Below, piece by piece: positions 33,964 through 43,922 of a stretch of 64,000 bases of DNA. A program made the translations under genes and the position numbers. Numbering within the stretch: the first letter of the stretch is position 1; each line of letters starts with the position of its first letter. The notes beneath the pieces were generated by a model that had not been told where the DNA came from, ran no database searches, and saw nothing but the letters and a program-made list of their open reading frames with translations. The DNA lies in assembly GCA_035192965.1 (NCBI GenBank), contig CP136571.1, positions 1,942,501 to 2,006,500 on the forward strand, given 5' to 3'. Source of the DNA: Fuscovulum sp. GTDB taxonomy: Bacteria; Pseudomonadota; Alphaproteobacteria; Rhodobacterales; Rhodobacteraceae.

Positions 33964-34659
33964 ATGCTGAAAACCGAAGGGCTGACCCTGCATTATGGCG
34001 GATCGCAGATCCTCTATGGCATCGACATGGAGGCGCGGGCGGGCGAGGTCACCTGCATCATGGGCACCAATGGCGTAGGCAAGACAAGCCTGCTGAAGGC
34101 GCTGGCGGGCACGCATCCCCGGTCGGGCGGCAAGGTGATTCTGGATGGCGAGGATGTGCCACGCGTGCCGCCGCAGGGCATGGCCAAGCGCGGGCTGGCC
34201 GTGGTGCCGCAGGGGCGGATGATCTTTCCCCTGCTGACGGTGACCGAAAACATGGAAACCGCCTTTGCCCTGCTGCCAAAATCGGAACACCGCATCCCGG
34301 AGGAGATTTATGATCTCTTCCCGGTGCTCAAGGATATGGGTCACCGCCGCGGGGGGGATCTGTCAGGCGGGCAGCAGCAACAACTCGCCATCGCGCGGGC
34401 CATGATCATGAAGCCCAAGGTCCTGCTTCTGGACGAACCGACCGAAGGCATCCAGCCCAACATCATCCAGCAGATCGGACGCGTGATCAGCTATCTGCGC
34501 GGCAAAGGCGACATGGCCATCATTTTGGTCGAGCAGTATTTCGATTTCGCCTATGGGCTGGCGGATCAGTTCTATGTGCTCAAACGCGGGGCCGTCGCCC
34601 TGCAGGGCAGCAAGACCGATCTGTCGCAAGATACCTTACGTGCGACCGTATCTGTCTGA
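33964..34659 (+). CDS. urtE: Urea ABC transporter ATP-binding protein UrtE
   Basis: 231 residues from the ATG at 33964 (GGGGCTGAG just upstream). LivF-like: Walker A GTNGVGKTSLLKALAG near residues 35-50, signature LSGGQQQQLAIARAM, Walker B VLLLDEPTEGIQPNI and the UrtE-typical VEQYFDFAYGLADQFYVLKRG. It completes urtABCDE. Its 3' end faces cycA of the photosynthesis cluster across a shared terminator, so the nitrogen and photosynthesis blocks are separated cleanly. Confidence 0.95.
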   Translation: MLKTEGLTLHYGGSQILYGIDMEARAGEVTCIMGTNGVGKTSLLKALAGTHPRSGGKVILDGEDVPRVPPQGMAKRGLAVVPQGRMIFPLLTVTENMETAFALLPKSEHRIPEEIYDLFPVLKDMGHRRGGDLSGGQQQQLAIARAMIMKPKVLLLDEPTEGIQPNIIQQIGRVISYLRGKGDMAIILVEQYFDFAYGLADQFYVLKRGAVALQGSKTDLSQDTLRATVSV

Positions 34660-34673
34660 ATCCGTTTAACAAA

Positions 34674-34706
34674 ACGAAAGGGCCGCCCCCATGGGACGGC
34701 CCTTCG
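34674..34706. terminator. Shared terminator between urtE and cycA
   Basis: Hairpin CGAAAGGGCCGCCCC...ATGG...GGACGGCCCTTCG with one mismatch near the loop. On the cycA strand it is followed by TTTCGTTTTGTT, a good T-rich tail; on the urtE strand only CGTCGG follows, so it works best for cycA. Confidence 0.75.
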
Positions 34707-34726
34707 TCGGTTCGGCAGATGCCGGA

Positions 34727-35206
34727 TCAGTTGGTCGCTTCACCCTCAGCCGGGGCGGCTTCACCCTCGGCAGCGGCCGGTGCGGCCGAGAAGGTGGCGA
34801 GGAAGGCCGCGACGTTCGCCGCTTCGGTTTCGTTGGTCAGCTTGAAGACCATCTTCGATTTGGCTTTGCTGTCGCCCGACTTTTCCTTCAGGAACTTGGC
34901 CGGATCGGCGACATAGGTCACCAGATCGGCTTCGGTCCAGGTAAAGCCCGACGCGCCAAGTGCGACGATCGACTCGCCGTACTTGAATTCCGGGTAGGTG
35001 CCCGCAGCACGGCCGACGATGCCGTAAAGGTTCGGGCCGGTCTTGGCGTTCTTGCCCGCCAGGGTTTCGCCAGCTTCGTTCTGCACGACGTGGCAGGTCT
35101 GGCACTTGTTGAACACCTTGGCGCCCGCTTCGGCATCGCCGGCGGCAAACGCGGGTGCAGCAAGAACCGACGACAGAACGGCAAGGGCAGTGAGTTTGGT
35201 CTTCAT
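34727..35206 (-). CDS. cycA: Cytochrome c2
   Basis: 159 residues from the ATG at 35206, with GGAGGAAG upstream. Signal peptide MKTKLTALAVLSSVLAAPAFAA; haem-binding C35-Q-T-C38-H39; sixth ligand Met119 in KSKMVFKL. It is the periplasmic carrier between cytochrome bc1 and the reaction centre and can also serve cytochrome oxidase. The C-terminal ~20 residues are Ala/Glu/Pro-rich, an acidic tail not found in R. sphaeroides c2. The position after hemA at the edge of the photosynthesis cluster matches R. sphaeroides. Confidence 0.95.
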   Translation of the reverse strand: MKTKLTALAVLSSVLAAPAFAAGDAEAGAKVFNKCQTCHVVQNEAGETLAGKNAKTGPNLYGIVGRAAGTYPEFKYGESIVALGASGFTWTEADLVTYVADPAKFLKEKSGDSKAKSKMVFKLTNETEAANVAAFLATFSAAPAAAEGEAAPAEGEATN

Positions 35207-35298
35207 CGAGGGCTTCCTCCAGTTTTCTTGGCACACCTTAATGTGGTCCGAAGGCTTTGTCAGGCAAGTCTTCGTTACAAGGCAGTGAATATTTTTGC

Positions 35299-36510
35299 CT
35301 AAGCCACCGCATGCGCCACGGCGCAGCGTTGCCAGAGCGAGGCAAGCGCCGTCACCAGATGGTCGATATCGGCATCCGAATGCAGCGGCCCGGGGGTGAT
35401 CCGCAGCCTCTCGGTCCCCTTGGGGACGGTGGGATAATTGATCGGCTGCACATAGATGCCCCAGTCATCCATCAGGATGTTGGAAATCATTCGGCATTTG
35501 ACCGGATCGCCGATCATCACCGGAATGATGTGGCTTTCATTGTGCATATGCGGAATGCCCGCCCGCGTCAGACGCGCGCGCAGCTTGGCGACATTGGCCC
35601 GCTGGGCGCTGCGCTCTGCGTCCGACTGCCGCAGGTGCCGGATCGAGGCCGAGGCCGCCGCCGCAACCGCCGGGGGCAGGGCAGTGGTGAAGATGAAGCC
35701 CGACGCAAAACTGCGGATGAAATCGCATAGCGCGGCCGATCCGGTGATATATCCGCCGACACAGCCAAAGGCCTTGCCCAGCGTGCCTTCTATCAGGCTG
35801 ATGCGATGGGCCAGACCCAGTTCTTCCGTCACGCCACCGCCATGGGGGCCATACATGCCCACCGCATGTACTTCGTCGATATAGGACAGCGCGCCATGCG
35901 CTTCGCAAACCTCGACGATCTCGCGGATCGGGGCGATGTCGCCATCCATGCTGTAGACGGATTCAAACGCCACAATCTTGGGCCTGTCGCCCACGGCATG
36001 CAGTTTGCGGTCCAGATCGCGCCAGTCATTATGCTTCCACAACACCTTGTCGGCGCGGGAATGGCGGATGCCTTCGATCATGCTGGCATGGTTCTTTTCA
36101 TCCGACAGGATCACCGCATTCGGGATGCGCGACCCCAGCGTCGACAGCGCGGCCCAGTTCGATACATAGCCCGAGGTGAACAGAAGCGCCGCCTCTTTGC
36201 CATGCAGCTGCGCAAGATCGCGCTCCAGGATCAGGTGATGGTGATTGGTGCCCGAAATGTTGCGGGTGCCACCCGCCCCAGTGCCGCAGGTCAGGACCGC
36301 ATCGACCATGGCGTTCACCACGGTCTGGTTCTGTCCCATCCCCAGATAATCGTTCGAGCACCAGACAGTGACCTCGCGCACCGCGCCGTCCTTGTGGTTG
36401 TCGGCGCGCGGGAAGGAACCGCAGCGGCGCTCAAGATCGGCGAAGACACGGTAATTGCCTTCCGTCTTGAGCGTTTCAAGCTGGCCCTTGAAGATTGCGT
36501 CGAAGTCCAT
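35299..36510 (-). CDS. hemA: 5-aminolevulinate synthase
   Basis: 403 residues. All ALAS blocks are visible: [54 protein letters not shown] and the pyridoxal-phosphate Lys246 in GTLGKAFGC. It condenses glycine and succinyl-CoA, the first committed step to haem and bacteriochlorophyll (Shemin pathway). It lies 4 bp downstream of puhE in the leftward photosynthesis operon, so it is made together with bacteriochlorophyll enzymes and the reaction centre assembly factors. A second isozyme (hemT) may exist outside the window. Confidence 0.97.
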   Translation of the reverse strand: MDFDAIFKGQLETLKTEGNYRVFADLERRCGSFPRADNHKDGAVREVTVWCSNDYLGMGQNQTVVNAMVDAVLTCGTGAGGTRNISGTNHHHLILERDLAQLHGKEAALLFTSGYVSNWAALSTLGSRIPNAVILSDEKNHASMIEGIRHSRADKVLWKHNDWRDLDRKLHAVGDRPKIVAFESVYSMDGDIAPIREIVEVCEAHGALSYIDEVHAVGMYGPHGGGVTEELGLAHRISLIEGTLGKAFGCVGGYITGSAALCDFIRSFASGFIFTTALPPAVAAAASASIRHLRQSDAERSAQRANVAKLRARLTRAGIPHMHNESHIIPVMIGDPVKCRMISNILMDDWGIYVQPINYPTVPKGTERLRITPGPLHSDADIDHLVTALASLWQRCAVAHAVA

Positions 36511-36514
36511 GTTG

Positions 36515-37351
36515 TCACTTCCTCACTGTCAGTGGCTTTTCGGGTCTCGGTTTGCCCGATGCATTTGCTGGTGTCAGGGCGGCGCGGTTGGATGGCATCA
36601 TCCAGCGCCAGAGCTTCTGGTCGGGGAGCGGCAAAACCATGAACCAATGCTCCAGAAGCGCGAGCAGGGTCAGGGCGGAAAGCAGGGTAAAGCCGATGAT
36701 CTGGCCATCAGTCGTCGCAGCCCAGAGCCGCTCCAGAAAGCAGGCCACGGCAAAGGACAAGGCGGTGATCGAGACCGGGAAAAAGGCGTTCATCGGCGCG
36801 ATCCGGAAATGGCTGGGCAGATGCGCCAGCGGGCGCGGCAGAAACTCGGTATGGATGCGCGGCACGCCGAAGAACAGGTTCAGCTTGGCCGAGATGCGGG
36901 CGAAGAACAGGATCGCAAAGGTCCACAGGCCAAAGCGGTTGTCAGCCCCTTCGCTGATCAGCGCCAGCACGCCCAGCGTGCCCATCAACACCAGTTCATG
37001 CCAGGCGATCGTGCCGCAGGCGCGCAGGAAGCGTTCCCATGTCGGCGCAAATGGCGGGCAAGGGCGGGTGTTTGGCCCGGCGATGATGCCGGACAGAAAG
37101 GCCAGTTCGATCCAGCCCCAGATCGCCAGCGCCGCGACAAAGCCGGTAAAGGCCCCGGTCGCGCTGCCATCCCCAAGCGAGTGATGCAGGGCGCCAAAGC
37201 CGAAAAACAACAGCGGCAGGCCAAGCATGACCGACCAAAGATGCGCATCGCGCCCCTCCAGATCGGCCCGCTTGACGCGCCAGATGATGATACCGGTCGA
37301 AAACCACCAAAGAAACAGCGCCGTGACCGCAGCCACCCATGGATTAGTCAT
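36515..37351 (-). CDS. puhE: Photosynthetic complex assembly protein PuhE
   Basis: 278 residues from the ATG at 37351. Seven or so membrane helices (first: [20 protein letters not shown]), soluble loops rich in Arg and Trp, and the conserved-looking [25 protein letters not shown] segment near the middle. Matches the PuhE family encoded between acsF and hemA, which limits or tunes bacteriochlorophyll production and reaction-centre assembly in R. capsulatus. The start codon lies 2 nt after a perfect 10-bp hairpin (37354-37381) that buries the likely ribosome-binding site. Confidence 0.88.
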   Translation of the reverse strand: MTNPWVAAVTALFLWWFSTGIIIWRVKRADLEGRDAHLWSVMLGLPLLFFGFGALHHSLGDGSATGAFTGFVAALAIWGWIELAFLSGIIAGPNTRPCPPFAPTWERFLRACGTIAWHELVLMGTLGVLALISEGADNRFGLWTFAILFFARISAKLNLFFGVPRIHTEFLPRPLAHLPSHFRIAPMNAFFPVSITALSFAVACFLERLWAATTDGQIIGFTLLSALTLLALLEHWFMVLPLPDQKLWRWMMPSNRAALTPANASGKPRPEKPLTVRK

Positions 37352-37353
37352 GC

Positions 37354-37381
37354 GCGGCACCCCCGGTAAAAGGGGTGCCGC
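37354..37381 (-). promoter_or_regulatory. RNA hairpin covering the puhE ribosome-binding site
   Basis: On the minus strand GCGGCACCCC and GGGGTGCCGC pair over 10 bp with an 8-nt loop; the 3' arm holds the only Shine-Dalgarno-like G-run and ends 2 nt before the puhE ATG. It could either protect the acsF mRNA end or damp puhE translation. Confidence 0.6.
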
Positions 37382-37450
37382 ACCGGGCCGTGGGACGCGC
37401 CCATCCCACTGCCGCAACCACCGCTTTCGCGGCGATATGTTGATCCTCGA

Positions 37451-38560
37451 TCAATACGACGGCTCCATCCGGACCTGCGCCGGGGGAGTCAGGTTCTTGA
37501 CCGGGATCAGATAAAGTCCGGCAAAGGCTGTCATGGCCCGCAACGTCGCGGCCTTATGCGCAACCCAGCCCGACAGGCCGCCTTTGCGCTTGGCCTTGTC
37601 CATGTCGCGCATCGCGCTGTCCATCTTGCGCAGACCGGGCAGCCAGTGCGGATGGTCGATGTCCAGCTCTACCGGAAAGACCTGCCGCGCGATGGCCGAG
37701 GTCTTGCGATAGACCTCTTGGTCGTACCAGTCGATGTCGATCCCCAGCGCGTTGTGGAACTCCACCCGCGCGTGATCGCGCACCCACATGGTCGAATAGA
37801 CCGCCGTCAGGAAGAACCGGATCCACAGCTTGTTGGCGAAGGACTGAGTCAGCTTGGGATCGGTGCGCATCAGCAGGGCAAAGGCTTCGCCATGGCTGAA
37901 CTCGTCATTGCACCATTCCCGGAACCATTTGAAAATCGGATGGATCCGATGCTCGGGATGCGCCTCAAGGTGGCGATAAATGGTGATGTACCGCGCGTAG
38001 CCGATCTTTTCCGAAAGGTAGGTCGCGTAGTAGATGAACTTCGGGCGGAAATAGGTGTACTTCTTCGCCTTGGTCAGAAAGCCAAGGTTCACTGCAACAC
38101 CCGCTTCGCGCAGGGCATCGTTGATGAAGCCGGCATGGCGGGCCTCGTCGCGGGCCATGTAGTTGAACAGCTCGCAGATATCGGGGTTGTTGCCGCGCCG
38201 CTTCATTTCCTTGTAGAGCACGCAACCCGAAAACTCGGCCGTGCAGGACGATACCAGAAAGTCGATCAACTCGGCCCGCAGGGCAGGGTCCATCGCCTTC
38301 CAGTCGATCGCGTCCCATTCCGCGTTCTTCTTGAAATGCCCGCGGTTCGGGTCGCTTTTCATCTGGGCGATCAGCTTGTCCCACTCCGCGCGGACCGGGG
38401 TGACGTCGATGCGGTCCATCTCGTCAAAGTCGGTGGTGTAGAAGCGCGGGTTGAGCAGCGTGGTTTCCGTGGCCATGGCGGTGGTGTCGAATGCATCCGA
38501 CATTTCGGCGTGCAACTCGCCATGGGTGGTGTCGTGCTGCGGTTGTGCATGGGCGTTCAT
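37451..38560 (-). CDS. acsF: Oxygen-dependent Mg-protoporphyrin IX monomethyl ester cyclase, AcsF
   Basis: 369 residues from the ATG at 38560, overlapping the bciE stop (ATGA). The di-iron ligands appear as Glu109 (CTAEFSG), Glu139 and His142 (ARDEARHAGF), with a second E/H set in the CNDEFSHGEAFA segment. It forms the isocyclic ring E with O2 in the aerobic route. The adjacent bciE supplies the extra subunit needed by alphaproteobacterial cyclases. An oxygen-independent BchE at 53620 provides the alternative route. Confidence 0.95.
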   Translation of the reverse strand: MNAHAQPQHDTTHGELHAEMSDAFDTTAMATETTLLNPRFYTTDFDEMDRIDVTPVRAEWDKLIAQMKSDPNRGHFKKNAEWDAIDWKAMDPALRAELIDFLVSSCTAEFSGCVLYKEMKRRGNNPDICELFNYMARDEARHAGFINDALREAGVAVNLGFLTKAKKYTYFRPKFIYYATYLSEKIGYARYITIYRHLEAHPEHRIHPIFKWFREWCNDEFSHGEAFALLMRTDPKLTQSFANKLWIRFFLTAVYSTMWVRDHARVEFHNALGIDIDWYDQEVYRKTSAIARQVFPVELDIDHPHWLPGLRKMDSAMRDMDKAKRKGGLSGWVAHKAATLRAMTAFAGLYLIPVKNLTPPAQVRMEPSY

Positions 38561-38853
38561 AGCGTCACCTCGTCCGAGAAGGAGAATTCGCACAGCTCCA
38601 TGAACTCCAGATCGCCGGTCAGGCGGGTCCATTGGCGTTCAAGCCAGGTTGCGCGGGTGATCGTGGCGGTGCGGTCCTCGATGACGACCTCGCCATAGGC
38701 CGCCATCACAGGCGTGCCATGGACAAGAACCTCATCACCGGGATGGACCACGGCGCCGTTGTTGAAACGCACATGTGCATGCAGGCTTTCGAAGCGATGA
38801 CTCACCTCGACGGTGCAGGGCACCTGTTCCTTTGCTTTCGTGAAGATTCCCAT
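38557..38853 (-). CDS. bciE: BciE-like subunit of the aerobic cyclase
   Basis: 98 residues, located between puhC and acsF exactly where R. sphaeroides carries the small gene found to be required with AcsF for aerobic ring closure. The sequence (VEVSHRFESLHAHVRFNNGAVVHPGDEVLVHG and a C-terminal LTGDLEFMELCEFSFS) is soluble and beta-rich. Its stop overlaps the acsF start by 4 bp, which suggests 1:1 co-production. The identification rests on position and size; I have no alignment. Confidence 0.8.
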   Translation of the reverse strand: MGIFTKAKEQVPCTVEVSHRFESLHAHVRFNNGAVVHPGDEVLVHGTPVMAAYGEVVIEDRTATITRATWLERQWTRLTGDLEFMELCEFSFSDEVTL

Positions 38854-38865
38854 TTTTCGATTCCC

Positions 38866-39324
38866 TTATTGCTCTAGCAGCCGTTCAAATGCGGCTTTGT
38901 TTTCTCCACCAAAGGCATAAAGCTCTGCGCTCCATCCTGTGGCGGGGTCTTCTGCGACAAGGCGACCATTGGCATAGCGGACGATGTTCATGGGCGGATT
39001 GCCTTCGATCCGGTGCACCAGCCGCTCGCGCGCCATGGCGTTCTGGATCACCGTGATGAAGCCACCATGCGGCAGGTCCGCCAGCAGGGTGCCATCGACA
39101 TTGCGCACGACCACGGATTGGGCATCCAGCCCTTCCAGGATGATCGCACGTGATGCGACCACCTCGGAAACTTTGGGTTGCCCCACGGTCGGGCGGTCTG
39201 ACACCACGGCCGCCGCCGTGATGACAAGCGATGTCACGGCCAGCGCAAACATACCGCGCAGCAGAACCGTGGGGATCATTTCGGGCTTCTGGTTGTGAAG
39301 CGCGGGTTGACGAGGGGTGTTCAT
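38866..39324 (-). CDS. puhC: Photosynthetic complex assembly protein PuhC
   Basis: 152 residues from the ATG at 39324 (GGGGGAGAA upstream). One N-terminal membrane helix (IPTVLLRGMFALAVTSLVITAAAVV, about residues 15-39) followed by a ~110-residue periplasmic domain (DGTLLADLPHGGFITVIQNAMARERLVHRIEGNPP). The layout and place after puhB match PuhC, which helps RC-LH1 core organisation. It is 13 bp after puhB and 12 bp before bciE in the leftward operon. Confidence 0.9.
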   Translation of the reverse strand: MNTPRQPALHNQKPEMIPTVLLRGMFALAVTSLVITAAAVVSDRPTVGQPKVSEVVASRAIILEGLDAQSVVVRNVDGTLLADLPHGGFITVIQNAMARERLVHRIEGNPPMNIVRYANGRLVAEDPATGWSAELYAFGGENKAAFERLLEQ

Positions 39325-39337
39325 GCTGTTCTCCCCC

Positions 39338-39985
39338 TCATTCCGCAGCCACGGCATCCGCGCCCAGATGGGCAGGGCTGCTGCGCGAGATGACCGGCAT
39401 TGCCAGCCGGCTTTCGGCGGCTTCGGCCAGGATGCGCGCCACCTTGGCGGCATCTGGCACACAGCGCAGGGCGGGTTGGGTCTTCTTCACATGGCCGGGC
39501 CGCAGATGCGGCCACAGTGCGACATAGGCCAGCCGGGTTTCGCCCAGCGTTTCCATCGCGATGGTGCCGGTGCCCTTGGGGCCGATCTCGGCCCGCGCGG
39601 TGGCAACCTGCGTCAGCGGGATATTGTAAGTGACAGACAGCGCCGCCCCGATCTTCATCAGCACCCGCGACGAGGTGATGGTGTAAACCGTGGCACGGGC
39701 CTGTGCCCAGGCCAGTAGCCAGACCACGCCTACAGCCGCAAAGGCCAGCACCAGATAGGGCAGACCGCGCGCGAGCGAGAGCAGGACACCCCCCTCGGCC
39801 AGACCCAGCCCCGCTTTCCACAGCACGATCAGCGCCATGTAGCCGGCGATCCAGCGGATCTTAAACGCCTCACGGGCAAGCGCGCCTGTATCGGGACGGC
39901 CTTGCCAGAGAACTTCTTCCCCCTTGGGGAGCGGCGCGGGAATGCCCGGCGCCACGTCGAAAGCGAAATCATCATGGTCTGACAT
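39338..39985 (-). CDS. puhB: Photosynthetic complex assembly protein PuhB
   Basis: 215 residues from the ATG at 39985, with GGAGGGTC upstream. Two or three membrane helices (IRWIAGYMALIVLWKAGLGLA; GLPYLVLAFAAVGVVWLLAWAQ) are flanked by a PH-like soluble part with ATVYTITSSRVLMKIGAALSVTYNIPLTQV, a pattern shared with bacterial PH-domain proteins. PuhB promotes reaction-centre assembly around PuhA. A 9-bp hairpin (40014-40039) precedes it, just after puhA. Confidence 0.9.
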   Translation of the reverse strand: MSDHDDFAFDVAPGIPAPLPKGEEVLWQGRPDTGALAREAFKIRWIAGYMALIVLWKAGLGLAEGGVLLSLARGLPYLVLAFAAVGVVWLLAWAQARATVYTITSSRVLMKIGAALSVTYNIPLTQVATARAEIGPKGTGTIAMETLGETRLAYVALWPHLRPGHVKKTQPALRCVPDAAKVARILAEAAESRLAMPVISRSSPAHLGADAVAAE

Positions 39986-40013
39986 CTTCAGACCCTCCGT
40001 GTTGGGGTAAGAC

Positions 40014-40039
40014 GGGGCGGCCCGGGCGCAGGCCGCCCC
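40014..40039 (-). terminator. Hairpin between puhA and puhB
   Basis: GGGGCGGCC (40014-40022) pairs perfectly with GGCCGCCCC (40031-40039) around an 8-nt loop. It lies 10 nt after the puhA stop and is not followed by a T-tract on the minus strand. It probably protects the puhA mRNA end and lowers read-through into the assembly genes. Confidence 0.65.
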
Positions 40040-40049
40040 CCTTCTTGAT

Positions 40050-40820
40050 TCAGAGGCCGAACACGCGTTTGTCGGCATCATACATCCAACCGCCGCCGAC
40101 ATAGCCCGAGATCTTGTCTTCCTCGAGCTTGGTCACGGTGGTCATGGATTTGGTCTGCGGGATGGCATCAAAGCTGTCCGACGCAAGGGCGCGGACACGC
40201 ACGCGGTCAGCCCAGATGCGGGCAAGCGTCATCGGGACAAGGCGCTTGCCACCCGAATTCAGCTCGATCTCCAGATACCGAACCAGCTGTTCCGGGGCAT
40301 CCACCCACATGTCCGACACGCGGCCGACCACTTCGTTATCGGCAGCCTGCACCGGCAGTCCGCGCGGATCGCGCCCGGCGCTGACGACAAAGCCCTTGGC
40401 ATGGCCCATCGGCACGATCTTGGCGTGGCCATGGCCATCCAGTTCCGGCTCGTCGCGCCGCGGCACCCAGGATGCAGGGCCGACACCATCGACCAGTGCA
40501 TTACCGGTCGGCGCATGGGGGAAGCCTTCCGAAACCGCCGTGCGTGCCAGTGCCAGATCGGCGCGGCGATGCGCGGCCTCATTGGCCGAGGACGGCACCG
40601 TCACGTCACCCTTGCCATGCGGCAGGTGGAACGTTTTCGGCTTGGGCACGGGGAAGGGGCCCTGGTTCGGAGCGGGCGAGCCGTCCTCCATCTCCAGCGG
40701 ATAGCCTTCACGCATGTTTTCGGTTTGCAGATAGAAGATCAGCAGGGCGAAGAAGCCCCAGAACAGCCAGATGGAAAGGCTGGCTAGATCGAAGTTTCCA
40801 AAAAAGTTGACACCTACCAT
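40050..40820 (-). CDS. puhA: Photosynthetic reaction centre H subunit
   Basis: 256 residues from the ATG at 40820. Single N-terminal membrane helix ([34 protein letters not shown], about residues 10-43) and a large cytoplasmic PRC-barrel domain with the H-subunit blocks [47 protein letters not shown] and [20 protein letters not shown]. It caps the L/M core and guides protons to QB. Upstream lhaA lies 16 bp away; the promoter may be inside lhaA as in other Rhodobacter species. Confidence 0.97.
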   Translation of the reverse strand: MVGVNFFGNFDLASLSIWLFWGFFALLIFYLQTENMREGYPLEMEDGSPAPNQGPFPVPKPKTFHLPHGKGDVTVPSSANEAAHRRADLALARTAVSEGFPHAPTGNALVDGVGPASWVPRRDEPELDGHGHAKIVPMGHAKGFVVSAGRDPRGLPVQAADNEVVGRVSDMWVDAPEQLVRYLEIELNSGGKRLVPMTLARIWADRVRVRALASDSFDAIPQTKSMTTVTKLEEDKISGYVGGGWMYDADKRVFGL

Positions 40821-40836
40821 GTGATGGTCCTCCGGG

Positions 40837-42285
40837 TCAGGTGGGGAATTCGGCAATACGCAGGCGCCCATCGCCGGAAGTCTGCGGTTGGTTCTGGTCG
40901 GCAAGAGGCCGCAACCGGACCATCGGTCCGAGCACGGCAAGGGTTGCAAAGAGCAGCCCGATTTCGAGGTGGTAAACGAAAGAGTAACCAAGCGACGGAT
41001 CGCTCAGCGCGGGGCCCAGACGTCCCGAGCTTGCCAGATGGCCGACCACATCGCGGATCGTGCCCCCCATGAAGATCGATACGCCATAAGCCGTGGCCTG
41101 CGCGGCGCCCCAGGCACCCAAGGCGATCCCCGCTCCGGCAAGGCCGCCGACGGGCATGGTCATCGCAACCGTCAGCGTGGCGATGGCAAACAGCCCGCCG
41201 CCAAAACCGATCAGCCCGGCACCCGCAAAGAACAGCGCCGTCGATCCGAGCGGGGCCGCAAAGATCACGCAGGAAAAGGCCAACACCCCGGCCAGGATCC
41301 CTGCTGCCGCCATGCGGATCGGATCTGTCCCACGGGCCAGCCAGCGCGCCGCCAGCACGAACCCGCACAACGCCCCGGCTGCCGACATCGCGGTCAACAT
41401 CGTGGTCTGCGATACGCTCAGCCCAAGGATTTCGCCGCCATAGGGTTCCAGCAGCACGTCCTGCATGTTGAAGCCGAGCGTTCCCAGCATCACCACCACC
41501 AGCAACCGCCCGGCCGTGCCGCCCGCCATCAAATCGGTCCAGGCATCGGCAAAGCGCGGGCGCGGTGCATCACGCTCGGCCTTGGTCATTGGGCGGACGC
41601 GTTCCTGTTTCCACAGCGCGATCAGGTTCAGAACCAACGTTGCAAGCGCGCAGCCCTGCACGACCTGAACCAGCAACAGCGGTTGGAAGTTCTGCAACAG
41701 CCAGCCGATGGCCAGCGCCGAAACCCCCATGCCCAGCAGGTTCGCCACATAAAGCAAGGCCACGACGCGGGGCCGTGTCGCATCGCTGGCCCTGTCACAC
41801 GCAAGTGCAAGCCCTGCGGTTTGCGTCATGTGCATCCCAAGACCGGTCATCAAAAAGGCGACAGCGGCCAGCACTTCGCCCGCAAACGGCACCTCAAACG
41901 TGACGTCACCTGACAGCACCAGCAGTGCGGTTGGCATCACGGCCAGCCCGCCCATCTGCCACAGCGAACCGAACCACAGGTAGGGAACCCGCTTCCAGCC
42001 AAGCGCAGAACGATAGGTATCCGAACGATGGCCCAAAAAGGCGCGGAACGGGGCAACCAGCACGGGAATGGCGATCATCGCCGCCACGATCATCGCCGGA
42101 ACCGACAGTTCCAAGATCATCACCCGGTTCAGCGTGCCCAAAAGCAGCACCTGCGCCATCCCGACCGACACCTGAAACAGCGACAGCCGCAAAAGCTGCG
42201 CCATCGGCAGCCCGTCGGATGCCACATCCGCAAAGGGCAGCCAGGCGGCCGAAAACTTCTGCAGGTCTTTCTTCCGGATTATCAC
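40837..42285 (-). CDS. lhaA: LhaA, LH1 assembly protein of the PucC family
   Basis: 482 residues from a GTG at 42285 that overlaps the bchM stop (GTGA); ATG 42303 would add six residues. Twelve helices and the blocks [52 protein letters not shown] and [23 protein letters not shown] match PucC. LhaA is needed for LH1 assembly and lies upstream of puhA as in all purple Rhodobacterales clusters. It shares a clear common origin with PucC (4764-6257) and the protein at 56914-58203. Confidence 0.94.
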   Translation of the reverse strand: MIIRKKDLQKFSAAWLPFADVASDGLPMAQLLRLSLFQVSVGMAQVLLLGTLNRVMILELSVPAMIVAAMIAIPVLVAPFRAFLGHRSDTYRSALGWKRVPYLWFGSLWQMGGLAVMPTALLVLSGDVTFEVPFAGEVLAAVAFLMTGLGMHMTQTAGLALACDRASDATRPRVVALLYVANLLGMGVSALAIGWLLQNFQPLLLVQVVQGCALATLVLNLIALWKQERVRPMTKAERDAPRPRFADAWTDLMAGGTAGRLLVVVMLGTLGFNMQDVLLEPYGGEILGLSVSQTTMLTAMSAAGALCGFVLAARWLARGTDPIRMAAAGILAGVLAFSCVIFAAPLGSTALFFAGAGLIGFGGGLFAIATLTVAMTMPVGGLAGAGIALGAWGAAQATAYGVSIFMGGTIRDVVGHLASSGRLGPALSDPSLGYSFVYHLEIGLLFATLAVLGPMVRLRPLADQNQPQTSGDGRLRIAEFPT

Positions 42286-42950
42286 GGCCGATACTCCAGA
42301 CATTCCGAGATATAGAAACCACGGCTGACCCGCTCCACCCGGCTCACCTTGCCAGCCGTTTCGCGGGCCAGATGCCGCCAATCTTGCGGGATCATGGTGG
42401 GGGACCGGTCTGCGCGCGGGAAGGCCTTGCCCAGCGTGAAGAAGGTCATGAGGAACGGCGTGCGCGGGGCCACGGTGAACACCACGCGGTCCGCCGTCCG
42501 AGCGCCGACCTTGGCCAGCGCTGCGGCAATGTCGGCGGTGCGGTAATATATCAGGCTGTCCATCGCCATCACGAAATCGAACCGGCCATGGCTGGCGCAG
42601 GTCATATCGCCTGCGGCAAAGGTGACGCGGGGTTTCAACCCCTCGGACAGCCGCGCCTCGGCTATGGTGATCAGCTGCGGCGAGATATCCACCGCCACCA
42701 CATCTGCCCCGCGCGCCGCGAGGTCCGCCGTCATCAGCCCCGTGCCGCACCCCGCATCCAGCACCCGGCAGCCGCGCAGATCGTCGGGCAGGCGCGACAG
42801 CATGATCGCACGCATGCGATCACGCCCTTCACGCACCGTCTGGCGGATGCGACTGACCGGCGCGTCCGAAGTCAGTCGCTCCCACACGGTGGTGGCGCTG
42901 CGGTCGAAATAGTCTTCGACCCGGTCGCGGGTGGCGGAATAGTCGCTCAT
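42282..42950 (-). CDS. bchM: Mg-protoporphyrin IX O-methyltransferase
   Basis: 222 residues from the ATG at 42950, 2 bp after the bchL stop; a TTG at 42956 would overlap bchL. SAM-binding motif VLDAGCGTGLMTADLAARGADVVAVD at residues 63-88. It methylates the ring C propionate of Mg-protoporphyrin, the substrate for AcsF or BchE. Residues ~160-175 (VAPRTPFLMTFFTLGKAFPR) fit the BchM/ChlM substrate region. Overlaps lhaA by 4 bp. Confidence 0.95.
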   Translation of the reverse strand: MSDYSATRDRVEDYFDRSATTVWERLTSDAPVSRIRQTVREGRDRMRAIMLSRLPDDLRGCRVLDAGCGTGLMTADLAARGADVVAVDISPQLITIAEARLSEGLKPRVTFAAGDMTCASHGRFDFVMAMDSLIYYRTADIAAALAKVGARTADRVVFTVAPRTPFLMTFFTLGKAFPRADRSPTMIPQDWRHLARETAGKVSRVERVSRGFYISECLEYRP

Positions 42951-42952
42951 GA

Positions 42953-43897
<945 letters not shown>

Positions 43898-43922
43898 TCA
43901 AATCCACGGGCATGCGCATGGG

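Noticed and set aside
35255-35275. PpsR-like element upstream of cycA (TGT...ACA)
   Set aside because: The spacing between TGT and ACA is 16, not 12 bp, so it does not fit the consensus.
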